43,648 nt of DNA from an uncultured Pseudomonadota bacterium. Its GTDB lineage: Bacteria > Pseudomonadota > Gammaproteobacteria > Ga0077536. Both the position numbers and the translations under genes were made by a program. The notes under the pieces were generated by a model, which was given only the letters and a program-made list of their open reading frames with translations, made no database searches and was not told where the DNA came from. The DNA lies in assembly GCA_902557415.1 (NCBI GenBank), contig CACEAA010000011.1, positions 1-43,648 of the forward strand. The letters are read 5' to 3'. This document shows, in pieces, positions 32,576 through 40,864 of this stretch (positions within the stretch are counted from its first letter, which is position 1; each line of letters starts with the position of its first letter).

Positions 32576-34132
32576 ATGCTTAACTTTAATAAGTCTCAGC
32601 GAACCTCTGTGGGCGCGAGCAATATGGTGGCCACTTCGCAACCTTTAGCCGCTCAAGCGGGAGTAAAGGCCTTGCAGAAAGGCGGTAATGCTGTCGATGC
32701 AGCTATAGCTACTGCGATTACATTGACAGTAGTTGAGCCCACTGGAAATGGTATTGGTTCTGATGCGTTCGCTTTGGTTTGGGATGGCGAAAATCTTACT
32801 GGTTTAAATGGTTCGGGTCGCTCGCCGGCATCATGGGATCCACAATATTTTTCTCGTTATCGAAAGATGCCCCAATTCGGTTGGGACACGGTAACGGTTC
32901 CAGGCGCTGTCAGTTTATGGTGCGTTCTATCAAAGGCCTATGGGAGGTTACCGTTCGAGAGCTTATTTGACATGGCGATAGAGTACGCCTATCAAGGTTT
33001 TCAGGTTGGTTTTCGTACTGCCTACGATTGGCAACACGGTCCTACTGAGTGGTACAAAGATTTCGCCGAATTCGGCAGGCATTTTTTGCCACCACCGAAG
33101 GTGGGTGAGCGAGTTTTCAGGCACGAATTAGGCCAAACCTTGCAAGAGTTATCGGTGCATCCTGAATCCTTATACATCGGGAGCCTAGCTGAGAAAATTG
33201 AGCGTCAGGCGGTTAAAGATGGAGGGGCATTGAGGGTTTCAGATTTATCTGAACATCAAACTGACTGGGTGGTTCCTGTCAGTTGTAGTTATCGCAATAC
33301 GATAGTCCATGAGATACCGCCAAACGGTCAAGGTTTGGCCGCACTAATAGCGTTAGGGATATTAGACACAAGAGAACCAGGTGCGCTTGACTCGGCTGAC
33401 TCATATCATTTCCAAATCGAAGCCATGAAAATAGCATTACGTGCTGCAGCTGATCATATTTCTGACGCTGAGACTATGGAGGTTTCAGTTTCAGATTTGC
33501 TTGATAAAGATTCTCTTGCACGGGTAGCAAATGATATTGGTATTAGCGCTTCGATATTGCCGCCCGCCACTTTGCCTAGTAGTTTCGATACGGTTTACTT
33601 GAGTACCGCCGATGCTGGCGGGATGATGGTGTCATTTATACAATCGAATTATTTTGGATTTGGCTCGGGTATCGTAATCCCTGAGACTGGTATTGCGTTA
33701 CAAAACAGAGGGTGGGGGTTCTCGCTAGAACCGGGACATCCCAATCAAGTTGGACCATCTAAAAAGCCATTTCACACGATAATTCCTGGATTTCTAACAT
33801 GCGATGGGCAGGCTATGGCTAGTTTTGGGGTCATGGGTGGGCCCATGCAGGCCCAAGGGCACGTGCAAATGGTGACTAGATTAGTTGATCATAAGCAAAA
33901 CCCTCAGGCCGCTAGTGACGCTCCAAGGTGGCAAGTCCTTGAAGATTATAGTATTTCGGTTGAGCCAGGTTTCCCTGAGGACATCGTCTCTAATCTAGAA
34001 AAAAGAGGACATAAAATTTCATATGCTTCTGATAGCTGGTCTTTTGGGGGGGCACAACTAATAATTAAGACCGATAATGGCTACATTGGTGGTTCCGACC
34101 ATCGGAAAGAAGGCTGCGTCGCTGGGTTTTAG
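32576..34132 (+). CDS. Gamma-glutamyltransferase family protein (Ntn hydrolase)
   Basis: A 518-residue Ntn-hydrolase precursor. The N-terminal subunit shows MVATSQPLAAQAGVKALQKGGNAVDAAIA and GRSPASWDP. The autoprocessing nucleophile is probably the Thr of SSFDTVYLSTADAGG (about residue 339), which would release a small subunit of about 180 residues, and GVMGGPMQAQGHVQ is the usual C-terminal block. There is no signal peptide, so unlike classical GGT it seems cytoplasmic; a cephalosporin-acylase- or CapD-like amidase role is possible. Start set at ATG 32576; a TTG two codons earlier is possible, and neither has a good ribosome-binding site. Confidence 0.88.
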   Translation: MLNFNKSQRTSVGASNMVATSQPLAAQAGVKALQKGGNAVDAAIATAITLTVVEPTGNGIGSDAFALVWDGENLTGLNGSGRSPASWDPQYFSRYRKMPQFGWDTVTVPGAVSLWCVLSKAYGRLPFESLFDMAIEYAYQGFQVGFRTAYDWQHGPTEWYKDFAEFGRHFLPPPKVGERVFRHELGQTLQELSVHPESLYIGSLAEKIERQAVKDGGALRVSDLSEHQTDWVVPVSCSYRNTIVHEIPPNGQGLAALIALGILDTREPGALDSADSYHFQIEAMKIALRAAADHISDAETMEVSVSDLLDKDSLARVANDIGISASILPPATLPSSFDTVYLSTADAGGMMVSFIQSNYFGFGSGIVIPETGIALQNRGWGFSLEPGHPNQVGPSKKPFHTIIPGFLTCDGQAMASFGVMGGPMQAQGHVQMVTRLVDHKQNPQAASDAPRWQVLEDYSISVEPGFPEDIVSNLEKRGHKISYASDSWSFGGAQLIIKTDNGYIGGSDHRKEGCVAGF

Positions 34133-34211
34133 CGATGATAGCAACTCTAGGTGGAATCCCAGAATAATGTCATACTCACAAGATTGATTAACCTGATGGG
34201 GACTAAAAGAA

Positions 34212-34736
34212 ATGACTCAACCACTTTATACAGTGCGCCAGGTTGCGTACGTAGTGAAAGATTTAGATGCGGCTTTAAAATATTGGACTGAGACTTTGAA
34301 GGTTGGCCCTTTTTATTTGGCTAAACACTGTCCTTTAGAAAATCAAGTTTACCGAGGTGGAGAGTCGCACGCGGATGTATCATTGGCATTAGGTAACTCC
34401 GGTGACGTACAAATAGAATTGATCTACTGTGAAGATGACTCTCCGTCGGTATATAAAGAATTTCTAGATGCTGGAAGAACTGGCGTGCATCATTTCGGCA
34501 TGATGCCAGTCAATTTTGAAGAAACTTGTGCACACTATAAATCATTGGGGCACGAGGCAGCTTTTGAGTGCACTGTCGGTGGTTCCCCATTAGTTTACTT
34601 TGATACCGTCGATACGGTAGGCCATTTTATCGAGCTCTGGTCGAATTCAGACGTTTACAAAGATCTTTTTATGATGGTCGAAGATGCTGCTAAGGGCTGG
34701 GATGGTAAGGATCCTGTTAGAGTTCTAGATGTCTGA
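34212..34736 (+). CDS. VOC-family (glyoxalase-like) protein
   Basis: A 174-residue vicinal-oxygen-chelate protein of the glyoxalase_4 type, the kind that includes methylmalonyl-CoA epimerase. The first module is QVAYVVKDLDAALKYWTETLKVGPF; the second contains GVHHFGMMPVNFEETCAHYKSLG and ends GHFIELWSN with a metal-ligand Glu. GGGGA lies just upstream of the ATG. Its last 8 bp overlap the start of the following crotonase gene, which implies translational coupling and a shared pathway, perhaps acting on a CoA ester. The substrate is unknown. Confidence 0.85.
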   Translation: MTQPLYTVRQVAYVVKDLDAALKYWTETLKVGPFYLAKHCPLENQVYRGGESHADVSLALGNSGDVQIELIYCEDDSPSVYKEFLDAGRTGVHHFGMMPVNFEETCAHYKSLGHEAAFECTVGGSPLVYFDTVDTVGHFIELWSNSDVYKDLFMMVEDAAKGWDGKDPVRVLDV

Positions 34737-35490
34737 TCAATTAGTAAAAGTTGCGAAGCATAGCGATCATGTCGTACTGATCACTATGAATCGCTTGGAA
34801 AGACATCATGCCTTGAATCACGAACTTGCAACAAGGCTAGTGGAGGCTCTGGAGGACTGCGAAAACGATCCTGATGTTTCCGCAGTTGTACTGACCGGTG
34901 CAGGTGAAAAAGCGTTTTGTGCCGGACAGGATATGGTTGAGCAAAGTGGTATAGGACGGGAGGAGGGTGTTCCAAAATCGATAGCTGCTTATATTGCGAT
35001 CGAACGGTTCGCCAATTCGCCGCTTCCGATTATCGCTGCAATAAATGGCTACTGCTATGGGGGCGGTGCTGCGCTGGCAATTTCTTGTGACATACGGTTA
35101 GCATCTGAGTTGGCTACTTTTAGATTGCCAGGCGCTGAATATGGACTTGTCGTTGGTGCTGCGGCTTTTCCGCGTTTAGTTGGGGCAGCACGTGCCAAGG
35201 AACTCATTTTTACAGCAAAAAAATTCAATGCGTTAGAAGCTGAGAGGTGGGGATTTGTAAATTCCTTATTTTCTCCAGATTACCTTCTAGCAGAGGCACT
35301 GAGTATGGCGGAGATGATTAGCGAAAACTCTGCAACTGCAGTGCAAGAGTCGAAACGTGTGATTGACACGGCGACCCTAGACCAAGTGGCGTTAGGATTA
35401 GAGGATGAAATAAACGCGAGATTACGTGGTTCAGAAGACCAAGTATCCAGGTTCAATAAAGCAACCAAGCGCGTTACCGGGAAATCTTGA
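34729..35490 (+). CDS. Enoyl-CoA hydratase/isomerase family protein
   Basis: A 253-residue crotonase-fold protein. The oxyanion-hole blocks are GAGEKAFCAGQDMVEQSG and INGYCYGGGAALAISCDIRLAS, followed by PGAEYGLVVGAAAFPRLVGAARAKELIFTAKKF. By hand alignment the second catalytic Glu is kept (AKELIFT) but the first is not obvious, so an isomerase-like role is as likely as hydration. It is translationally coupled to the upstream VOC gene by an 8-bp overlap. Confidence 0.87.
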   Translation: MSDQLVKVAKHSDHVVLITMNRLERHHALNHELATRLVEALEDCENDPDVSAVVLTGAGEKAFCAGQDMVEQSGIGREEGVPKSIAAYIAIERFANSPLPIIAAINGYCYGGGAALAISCDIRLASELATFRLPGAEYGLVVGAAAFPRLVGAARAKELIFTAKKFNALEAERWGFVNSLFSPDYLLAEALSMAEMISENSATAVQESKRVIDTATLDQVALGLEDEINARLRGSEDQVSRFNKATKRVTGKS

Positions 35491-35633
35491 GCGTGAATGA
35501 TTTATAGGTGAACTAGACAATCTCTTAGTCGCAGAAATTTCCTCTTGATTATAGGTTGTGTGCCTATTACGATTCCATATGGAGATAGTTGTTTAATGCC
35601 GGCGTGAGTCGCATGCAGAGGTGATAATTCGAT

Positions 35634-35969
35634 ATGGTCGAAATTGTGAGAAATGCGAAATTTTCTATAGGCGGAGTAGTGCGACATAGGCTGCATCCCT
35701 TTAGGGGAGTCATTTATGATGTTGATCCTACATTTAGTAATAGCGAAGAGTGGTGGTTATCTATTCCTGAAGAGTTACGACCCAAAAAAGATCAGCCTTT
35801 TTATCATTTGTTGGCCGAGAACGAAGAGAGTAGTTACGTTGCTTATGTGTCTGAACAAAATTTGTTGGAAGACCAGACCGGTGAACCAGTAAATCATCCT
35901 GAGATTGAAAGTTATTTTCGTGACTTTTCAGATGGGTATTATCATCTCAGGCAGGATGGTAGTCATTAG
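35634..35969 (+). CDS. hspQ: Heat shock protein HspQ
   Basis: A 111-residue protein of the HspQ/YccV family. The pattern NAKFSIGGVVRHRLHPFRGVIYDVDPTFSNSEEWW, then QPFYHLLAENEESSYVAYVSEQNL, is characteristic. HspQ is known as a Lon-protease specificity enhancer and was first described as binding hemimethylated DNA. It is cytoplasmic. A GAGGTG motif lies about 12 nt before the ATG. It converges with the TRIC-family gene, with only 10 bp between stop codons. No heat-shock promoter was convincing by eye. Confidence 0.92.
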   Translation: MVEIVRNAKFSIGGVVRHRLHPFRGVIYDVDPTFSNSEEWWLSIPEELRPKKDQPFYHLLAENEESSYVAYVSEQNLLEDQTGEPVNHPEIESYFRDFSDGYYHLRQDGSH

Positions 35970-35979
35970 CTAAAGATCT

Positions 35980-36645
35980 TCAGTCGTCTTTCTTTGATCT
36001 CTGGTCCTTACGATACCTTTTGGTGAGTGTTGATGGTGAAGCTGGCAAGGATCGCACGGAAGGTAAACCTAAACCATATTTGAGCGCGAGTGTTCTAAGG
36101 AGTAGGGCGCTTGATACTGTCGCTGCAATCTGAATCTCCGAGTTAATTCCAAAATTGCCCAGTAGGACATAGATTAACCCACCCAAGAGTGCCGCTGAGG
36201 CGTAAAGGTCATGGGTGAAAATGGATGGAATCTCGTTCACAAGAAGATCTCTGATCACGCCGCCGCCGCAGGCAGTGAGTATGGACATTATCACTATTGT
36301 CATTGGCACGGCGCCAAGCCGATCAGCCTGAGCTGCGCCTATTGCGCAAAACACCGCTAGCCCCACAGCGTCGGCGGCAAGAACATAATCCCAACGTTTC
36401 GCTATCTTTGGCGCTGCTATAAATACTAATAGAGCACCCAAAGTACATATAATGATATAGCTCTCATTTACCAATGCGAGGGGAGGAGTTTGCCCAAGCA
36501 GTAGATCCCTGATCAAACCTCCCCCGATACCAGTCGCTATCGACAGTGCGATGACCCCTAGGATATCCATTTCATACCGTACAGCTCTGAATGCGCCTGA
36601 GATAGCAAACGCCAAAGTACCAAACAAGTCGAGAATTAAAAGCAT
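35980..36645 (-). CDS. TRIC/UPF0126 family membrane protein
   Basis: A 221-residue inner-membrane protein with about seven hydrophobic segments in two related halves. Each half carries a glycine-rich signature: GIGGGLIRDLLLG in the first and ACGGGVIRDLLVN in the second. This duplicated GGGxxRD pattern defines the UPF0126/TRIC-channel family; some bacterial members are proposed glycine or cation transporters. There is no clear ribosome-binding site. It is divergent from the epoxide-hydrolase-like gene and converges with hspQ. Confidence 0.92.
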   Translation of the reverse strand: MLLILDLFGTLAFAISGAFRAVRYEMDILGVIALSIATGIGGGLIRDLLLGQTPPLALVNESYIIICTLGALLVFIAAPKIAKRWDYVLAADAVGLAVFCAIGAAQADRLGAVPMTIVIMSILTACGGGVIRDLLVNEIPSIFTHDLYASAALLGGLIYVLLGNFGINSEIQIAATVSSALLLRTLALKYGLGLPSVRSLPASPSTLTKRYRKDQRSKKDD

Positions 36646-36713
36646 TTAAATCAGTAGTCTCATCGCAAAGCCTTATGTATATTACTAGTCTCTTCGAAAA
36701 AAGGTGTCGTCAG

Positions 36714-37088
36714 ATGGAACCAGATAAGATTGTAACCGCTTTTTGTGAAACACTTAATAACAGTTTAGAGGAAAGTCTCGCATATATTTCCGATGATTGT
36801 GTGTATCAAAATATGCCATTCCCGGCGGTGATTGGTCCTCAAGGAGTTTTAGAGACGTTGCAAGGTTTTTTTGAAATTACTGGACAAGTGAGAATCGAGA
36901 CAATTAAACAATGCAGCGTGGGCAATTTTGTAATGAACGAACGTATTGATTACTTTGAGCCGCCTAAAGGTAAAGCATTCGGATTACCGGTTGCCGGAGC
37001 ATTCGAGATATCAAATGGCAAGATAATAGCGTGGAGAGATTACTTTTGTATGCGACAATTTAGCGAAGGAACGGGACTCAATCTCTAA
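36714..37088 (+). CDS. Limonene-1,2-epoxide-hydrolase-like protein
   Basis: A 124-residue compact protein of the limonene-1,2-epoxide hydrolase fold. The five active-site positions of the Rhodococcus enzyme fit by spacing: Tyr31 and Asn33 (VYQN), Arg77 and Asp79 (NERIDY), and Asp109 (WRDYF). This full set supports a working one-step epoxide hydrolase rather than a mere NTF2-fold relative. Start at ATG 36714 with AAGGTG 8 nt upstream; the longer reading from 36675 adds a basic tail without support. A clear terminator follows. Neighbours give no pathway link. Confidence 0.85.
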   Translation: MEPDKIVTAFCETLNNSLEESLAYISDDCVYQNMPFPAVIGPQGVLETLQGFFEITGQVRIETIKQCSVGNFVMNERIDYFEPPKGKAFGLPVAGAFEISNGKIIAWRDYFCMRQFSEGTGLNL

Positions 37089-37097
37089 AAACATTCT

Positions 37098-37123
37098 CCA
37101 AGAGCCGGAGGCTCCTGGTTTTT
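37098..37123 (+). terminator. Rho-independent terminator after the epoxide-hydrolase-like gene
   Basis: CCAAGAGCC (37098-37106), loop GGA, GGCTCCTGG (37110-37118) form a 9-bp stem with one A-C mismatch, followed by five T (37119-37123). It lies 10 nt past the stop codon at 37088, ahead of the convergent rhodanese gene. Confidence 0.85.
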
Positions 37124-37157
37124 AAAGGAGAGACTTCTTGCTATTGTCGAATAAGTC

Positions 37158-37565
37158 CTATGTTTTTGGCAGCTTTGGTTCCTTGGGTTCAATAACACCT
37201 TCAGCTTTTACCCAAGCACCAAATCCTCCAGCCATGTGAGCTACCGGAGATAATCCCATATTGTGCACTGCCTGAGCGGCCAACGCTGAGCGCATTCCGC
37301 CTGCGCAAAAGAAAATAAATTTTTTACCACTAGCAAACTCTTCCCGATGGTAAGGACTGTTAGGGTCTACCCAGAACTCCAGCATTCCCCTGGGCGCGTG
37401 TGTGGCTCCCGGTATAGCGCCGTCACGCCAGAGTTCGCGGATATCCCTGATATCGACCAATTGTACGTCATCATCGCTAGACACTCTCATGACTTCTTGT
37501 ACGGACATTGTTTCTATAACATTTTCAGCTTCTTCGCAAAGTTCTTTAATACCTTTGGTGATCAT
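37158..37565 (-). CDS. Rhodanese-domain protein
   Basis: A 135-residue single-domain rhodanese. CDC25/rhodanese features are VQLVDIRDIRELWRDGAIPGATHAPRGML, then the active-site loop FFCAGGMRSALAAQ with the catalytic Cys, and the C-terminal VAHMAGGFGAWVKAEG. It would transfer sulfane sulfur or act in sulfur or cyanide detoxification in the cytoplasm. The region before the ATG is AT-rich with no clear ribosome-binding site. It is divergent from the EamA permease. Confidence 0.9.
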   Translation of the reverse strand: MITKGIKELCEEAENVIETMSVQEVMRVSSDDDVQLVDIRDIRELWRDGAIPGATHAPRGMLEFWVDPNSPYHREEFASGKKFIFFCAGGMRSALAAQAVHNMGLSPVAHMAGGFGAWVKAEGVIEPKEPKLPKT

Positions 37566-37759
37566 AATTTTTTTGATTCCTTAATCCGCTGTTAACATTC
37601 TGCATAGCTAGATTACCCATTTTTAAAATAACCTCACCATAAATTAATACCCAAACATGATAGTATCTCGCCTATTTCGTGTCACTACCTTCGATAAATT
37701 AAGTTCTACATTTTTTGTGTAGCGAGGATAGAAGAACACTTTTTCACGAGGGTCTTAAC

Positions 37760-38659
37760 TTGAAAATTTCAAACAGTATGGTGACATCCTGTGTAATGCT
37801 TACTACAGTTATGCTGCTTTGGTCTTTGGGCATAATCGTCGCTAAAGGTGTATCCGAGCTGGTGAATCCAATCGGTTTTTCATTCTGGCGTTGGATAGTG
37901 GCGGCAGCCGTACTAACCCCATTTGTATTTTCACAGTTTGTTAATCAGAGGAGAGTCATTTTACAAAAATGGCCCTACTATTTTTTATTAGGACTGTTCA
38001 TGGCTGGCGGTAGTACTATGTTGATGTGGTCGGTTCAATATACATCGGCTACGAATGTCGCCCTTTTTAGCGCAAGTCAACCGATGGTCACCGCATTAAT
38101 GACTTGGGTTATTTTAAAGGATGCACCTACTCGATTGCAGTTATCGGGAATGATTGCGGCATTAATAGGGATTGTTGTGATGGCAACACGCATGGATATT
38201 AGAGTTCTTCTGGACTTGACCTTTAACCTCGGCGATTTGTTCGTGTTAGTCGCCGTAATATTTTACTCATTATATTCGGTTAACCTTCACCGCTGGTTTG
38301 CTGATGTACCGCCTTTCCTCATGATGTATCTAACAGTTCTCGGAGGAATCGTTATTTTAATCCCATTTTATGGCTATGAACTGCAATCACTTGGGAGTTT
38401 TCATCCAAGTATTAAAGTTTGTTTCGCTATTGCTTTCATGGCAACGATCCCTACTATTGTCGCAACTACCATGTGGAACGTTAGCGTAGGTGTGGTTGGT
38501 GCTAACCGGGCATCAATATTCTTGAGTTTGTTGCCCCTTTTCGGGATAGGCTTGGCAGTTTCCTTTTTGGGTGAGGCGCTGCTGAATTATCATTTTGTCG
38601 GCGCTTTTCTGATCTGTGCTGGGATCGTTGCTGTAGTCTGGCCTCAAGATGGCCTATAA
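37760..38659 (+). CDS. EamA/DMT-family permease
   Basis: An inner-membrane protein of about 299 residues with ten hydrophobic segments, in two EamA halves. The first contains IVAKGVSELVNPIGFSFWRWIVAA and SATNVALFSASQPMVTALMTWVILKD; the second ends in GANRASIFLSLLPLFGIGLAVSFLGEAL. Members export amino acids, metabolites or drugs. The start is set at TTG 37760, preceded by GAGGGT at 6-7 nt; the longest reading from 37715 adds a charged tail. It converges with the SDR gene, 1 bp apart. Confidence 0.88.
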   Translation: MKISNSMVTSCVMLTTVMLLWSLGIIVAKGVSELVNPIGFSFWRWIVAAAVLTPFVFSQFVNQRRVILQKWPYYFLLGLFMAGGSTMLMWSVQYTSATNVALFSASQPMVTALMTWVILKDAPTRLQLSGMIAALIGIVVMATRMDIRVLLDLTFNLGDLFVLVAVIFYSLYSVNLHRWFADVPPFLMMYLTVLGGIVILIPFYGYELQSLGSFHPSIKVCFAIAFMATIPTIVATTMWNVSVGVVGANRASIFLSLLPLFGIGLAVSFLGEALLNYHFVGAFLICAGIVAVVWPQDGL

Positions 38660-38660
38660 G

Positions 38661-39419
38661 CTAACCCGAGAGACCACCGTTTACATAGATGACTTGCCCG
38701 GTTACATAGCTGGACACATCTGACACTAGCATTGCTACCATGTTAGCAATTTCCTCAGGTTCACCAGCTCGTTTCATCGGCACCATGTCCAGGAATGCTT
38801 TTGTTTTCTCAGGACCCATTTCATCAAGCAACCCTTGTAACATCTTGGTGTTGATTGGTCCAGGGGCTATCGCGTTGACTCGGATTCCATTGGACGCTTC
38901 TTCTTTTGCTAAGATTATTGTCAGTGCTTCTAAGCCAGCTTTCGATACAGCGTAGGCTCCAAATGTTGGTGCTAAGCGTTTAGTAATGTTGGAGGATAGA
39001 TTGACAATGTTACCTCCACCTCGTTGGCGCATCAGTGGAACAACTTTGCGAGTGATGTCAAATACGCTATTAAGATTGACGTTTAGCATTTCTTTCCAGT
39101 CCTCTGGATCGGTATCGGCAATAAGGCTCTTATTTGACGAGATTGCCGCATTATTGACTAGAACGTCGATTTTGCCCCAAGTGCTTAGAGCAGTTTCCAC
39201 TACTGTATCGACAGACTCTTGCTTGGTCAGATCCGCCTTAATACAGACGCACTCACCGCCTGAGCGTCGAATTTCTTGAGTGGTATCGATTGCAGAGGAT
39301 TCGTCACTTTTATAGGTTAATATAGTCTTGTAACCATCCGCAGACATTCTTAGTGCGATAGCTTTGCCAATACCACGAGTACCTCCTGTTACAATGCACG
39401 TAGGTGTGTCTTGCGCCAC
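38661..39419 (-). CDS. Short-chain dehydrogenase/reductase
   Basis: A 252-residue classical SDR, NAD(P)-dependent. The cofactor motif TGGTRGIG is at 11-18, NNAA follows near 89-92, and the active site has Ser near 142 with Tyr156 and Lys160 (YAVSK). The C-terminus GQVIYVNGG is typical, as in FabG-like 3-oxoacyl or alcohol dehydrogenases. The GTG start has GGGAG 7 nt upstream. It follows the MFS gene by 31 bp on the same strand, so the pair is probably one operon. The substrate is unknown. Confidence 0.92.
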   Translation of the reverse strand: MAQDTPTCIVTGGTRGIGKAIALRMSADGYKTILTYKSDESSAIDTTQEIRRSGGECVCIKADLTKQESVDTVVETALSTWGKIDVLVNNAAISSNKSLIADTDPEDWKEMLNVNLNSVFDITRKVVPLMRQRGGGNIVNLSSNITKRLAPTFGAYAVSKAGLEALTIILAKEEASNGIRVNAIAPGPINTKMLQGLLDEMGPEKTKAFLDMVPMKRAGEPEEIANMVAMLVSDVSSYVTGQVIYVNGGLSG

Positions 39420-39450
39420 GGACTAGCTCCCTTTTATTTGATTATATAGT

Positions 39451-40659
39451 CTAACTTTTTTCCTTTGATGTTGTTAGTGATAGTAGAAGTATCGCGCCTA
39501 TAACCAAGGTTGCTGATCCTAGACAAAGGTACGCGGCTTGAAAAGAATCGGTTAGTGTTACGATTAGACCAAAAGTCGGAGGCCCTACCACTACTCCGAA
39601 AAATGTAATAAATAAGCCTCCGCCAGTGGCCCGTGATACGTCTTTGTCTTCTACAGTTCGTGTGATTTCTGCTAGATAGATTCCGTTCCATGCAGCACCG
39701 GTAGCGCCAAAGCACGCACACAAACCGAAAATTTCATAAGTCGACCAGTCAGAGTCTACAAATCCAGTTAAAATTGTAATACCCGCCATTACGAAAGCTA
39801 GTAGAATAATGAGTGCGTTACTTCGGCCTGTTGCGTCCGCGACTATTCCCCACAATATTCGACCTACAACCGCCGAAATACCAACAATTGCTAAAGCCAG
39901 CCCAGCTCGTTGAGTTACCCAGCCTAAATCGGTTTCAAGAAATGTCACTAAGAAATAAATATAACATTGCTGTGTCGCCGAGAAAAAAAATGTGGCGATG
40001 GCTATCAGTTTCAATTTCGGATGCGTTAAAACTAATTTCAAAGAACTAAGAAAATTACCCTTGAATAAATTTGCCTTGGGTTCTAAGTTGGTATCGAATT
40101 CACGTCGCCATTTCTGTAATCCTACGCCGAGCGTCACGACGAACAACGCTAAAACTACCATTGAAGTCTGCCAATTAAATCGTACTAGAAGCCAAGGCAC
40201 CAACAGACCGGCGAGTATCCCTCCAAGCGGGACTCCTGTCTGCTTAACCGAGAATCCTAGTGACAAATATTGCGGCGGCACATGACGGGCAAGCAGTTGA
40301 CTACTAGCTGGAGTCGCAGGTCCGTAACCTAAACCACAAATAAATGCAGAAATTAAGAACCAAATCCAGTGATTGCCGAGGCATATTAGTAGACCCAAAG
40401 CACATATACACATAATACTTTGACTGATCCGTATGGGACCGTATCTTCGGACAAAGCCTCCCGAGAGGAGAGAGCCAATCATAGCCCCGATATAGCTAAT
40501 AGAGGCGTAGATACCTATAGTTGTGACATCTAATTCTAGCTCTCTGGCAAGAGTTGGAGCCATCACTGAGACAGTGAGAGAAATCATAGTAACTAAGGCT
40601 TGAATTGCTGTGGTGGAGGCGAGCGAGATGAATAGATTTCTAGCGGCATTTGTTAACAT
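39451..40659 (-). CDS. Major facilitator superfamily transporter
   Basis: A 402-residue inner-membrane transporter with about 12 hydrophobic segments. Family features are SGGFVRRYGPIRISQ (loop 2-3), GLGYGPATPASSQLLARHVPPQYLSLGFSVKQTGVPLGGILAG, and AVVGRILWGIVADATGRSNA in the second half. The pattern is that of metabolite-uptake or sugar-acid/aromatic-acid MFS members. It leads the MFS-SDR pair and is divergent from paaA across about 205 bp that contain the palindrome. A role in uptake of an aromatic acid is inference from position only. Confidence 0.9.
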   Translation of the reverse strand: MLTNAARNLFISLASTTAIQALVTMISLTVSVMAPTLARELELDVTTIGIYASISYIGAMIGSLLSGGFVRRYGPIRISQSIMCICALGLLICLGNHWIWFLISAFICGLGYGPATPASSQLLARHVPPQYLSLGFSVKQTGVPLGGILAGLLVPWLLVRFNWQTSMVVLALFVVTLGVGLQKWRREFDTNLEPKANLFKGNFLSSLKLVLTHPKLKLIAIATFFFSATQQCYIYFLVTFLETDLGWVTQRAGLALAIVGISAVVGRILWGIVADATGRSNALIILLAFVMAGITILTGFVDSDWSTYEIFGLCACFGATGAAWNGIYLAEITRTVEDKDVSRATGGGLFITFFGVVVGPPTFGLIVTLTDSFQAAYLCLGSATLVIGAILLLSLTTSKEKS

Positions 40660-40763
40660 AAGATTCGTAAAGCCTGGGTTTATATCGACTTTATCTCTGA
40701 AAGGCGAAAATTACAGTTCTGAGGGGATTATTTGTAGGAATGATATCAGATTAATGCTGCGGA

Positions 40764-40792
40764 TTGACAAATGGTTAGTAGGACTAAATATT
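40764..40792 (+). promoter_or_regulatory. Candidate paa promoter
   Basis: A perfect -35 TTGACA at 40764-40769, with a poor -10 either 15 nt (TAAATA, 40785-40790) or 17 nt (AATATT, 40787-40792) downstream. The adjacent palindrome would cover the -10/+1 area, consistent with repression. The weak -10 keeps this tentative. Confidence 0.35.
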
Positions 40793-40808
40793 ACAAAAAT
40801 TTTTGTAA
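40791..40808. promoter_or_regulatory. Perfect 18-bp palindrome upstream of paaA, probable operator
   Basis: TTACAAAAATTTTTGTAA is a perfect inverted repeat. A third half-site TTGTAA starts at 40820, 17 nt after the one at 40803. The outer sequences ACTAAATATTACAA (40783-40796) and TTGTAATATATTAGT (40820-40834) are also inverted copies of each other with one inserted base. This nested dyad in the gap between the divergent MFS gene and paaA is most easily read as a repressor or activator binding site. The regulator is not in the window. Confidence 0.6.
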
Positions 40809-40864
40809 ATTAATTAATATTGTAATATATTAGTTGAAGATGACAACCAGACGGAGACGAGAGA

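Noticed and set aside
40610-40813. A 67-codon plus-strand frame between the MFS gene and paaA.
   Set aside because: It overlaps the MFS start and the palindrome, has no ribosome-binding site and no domain signal.
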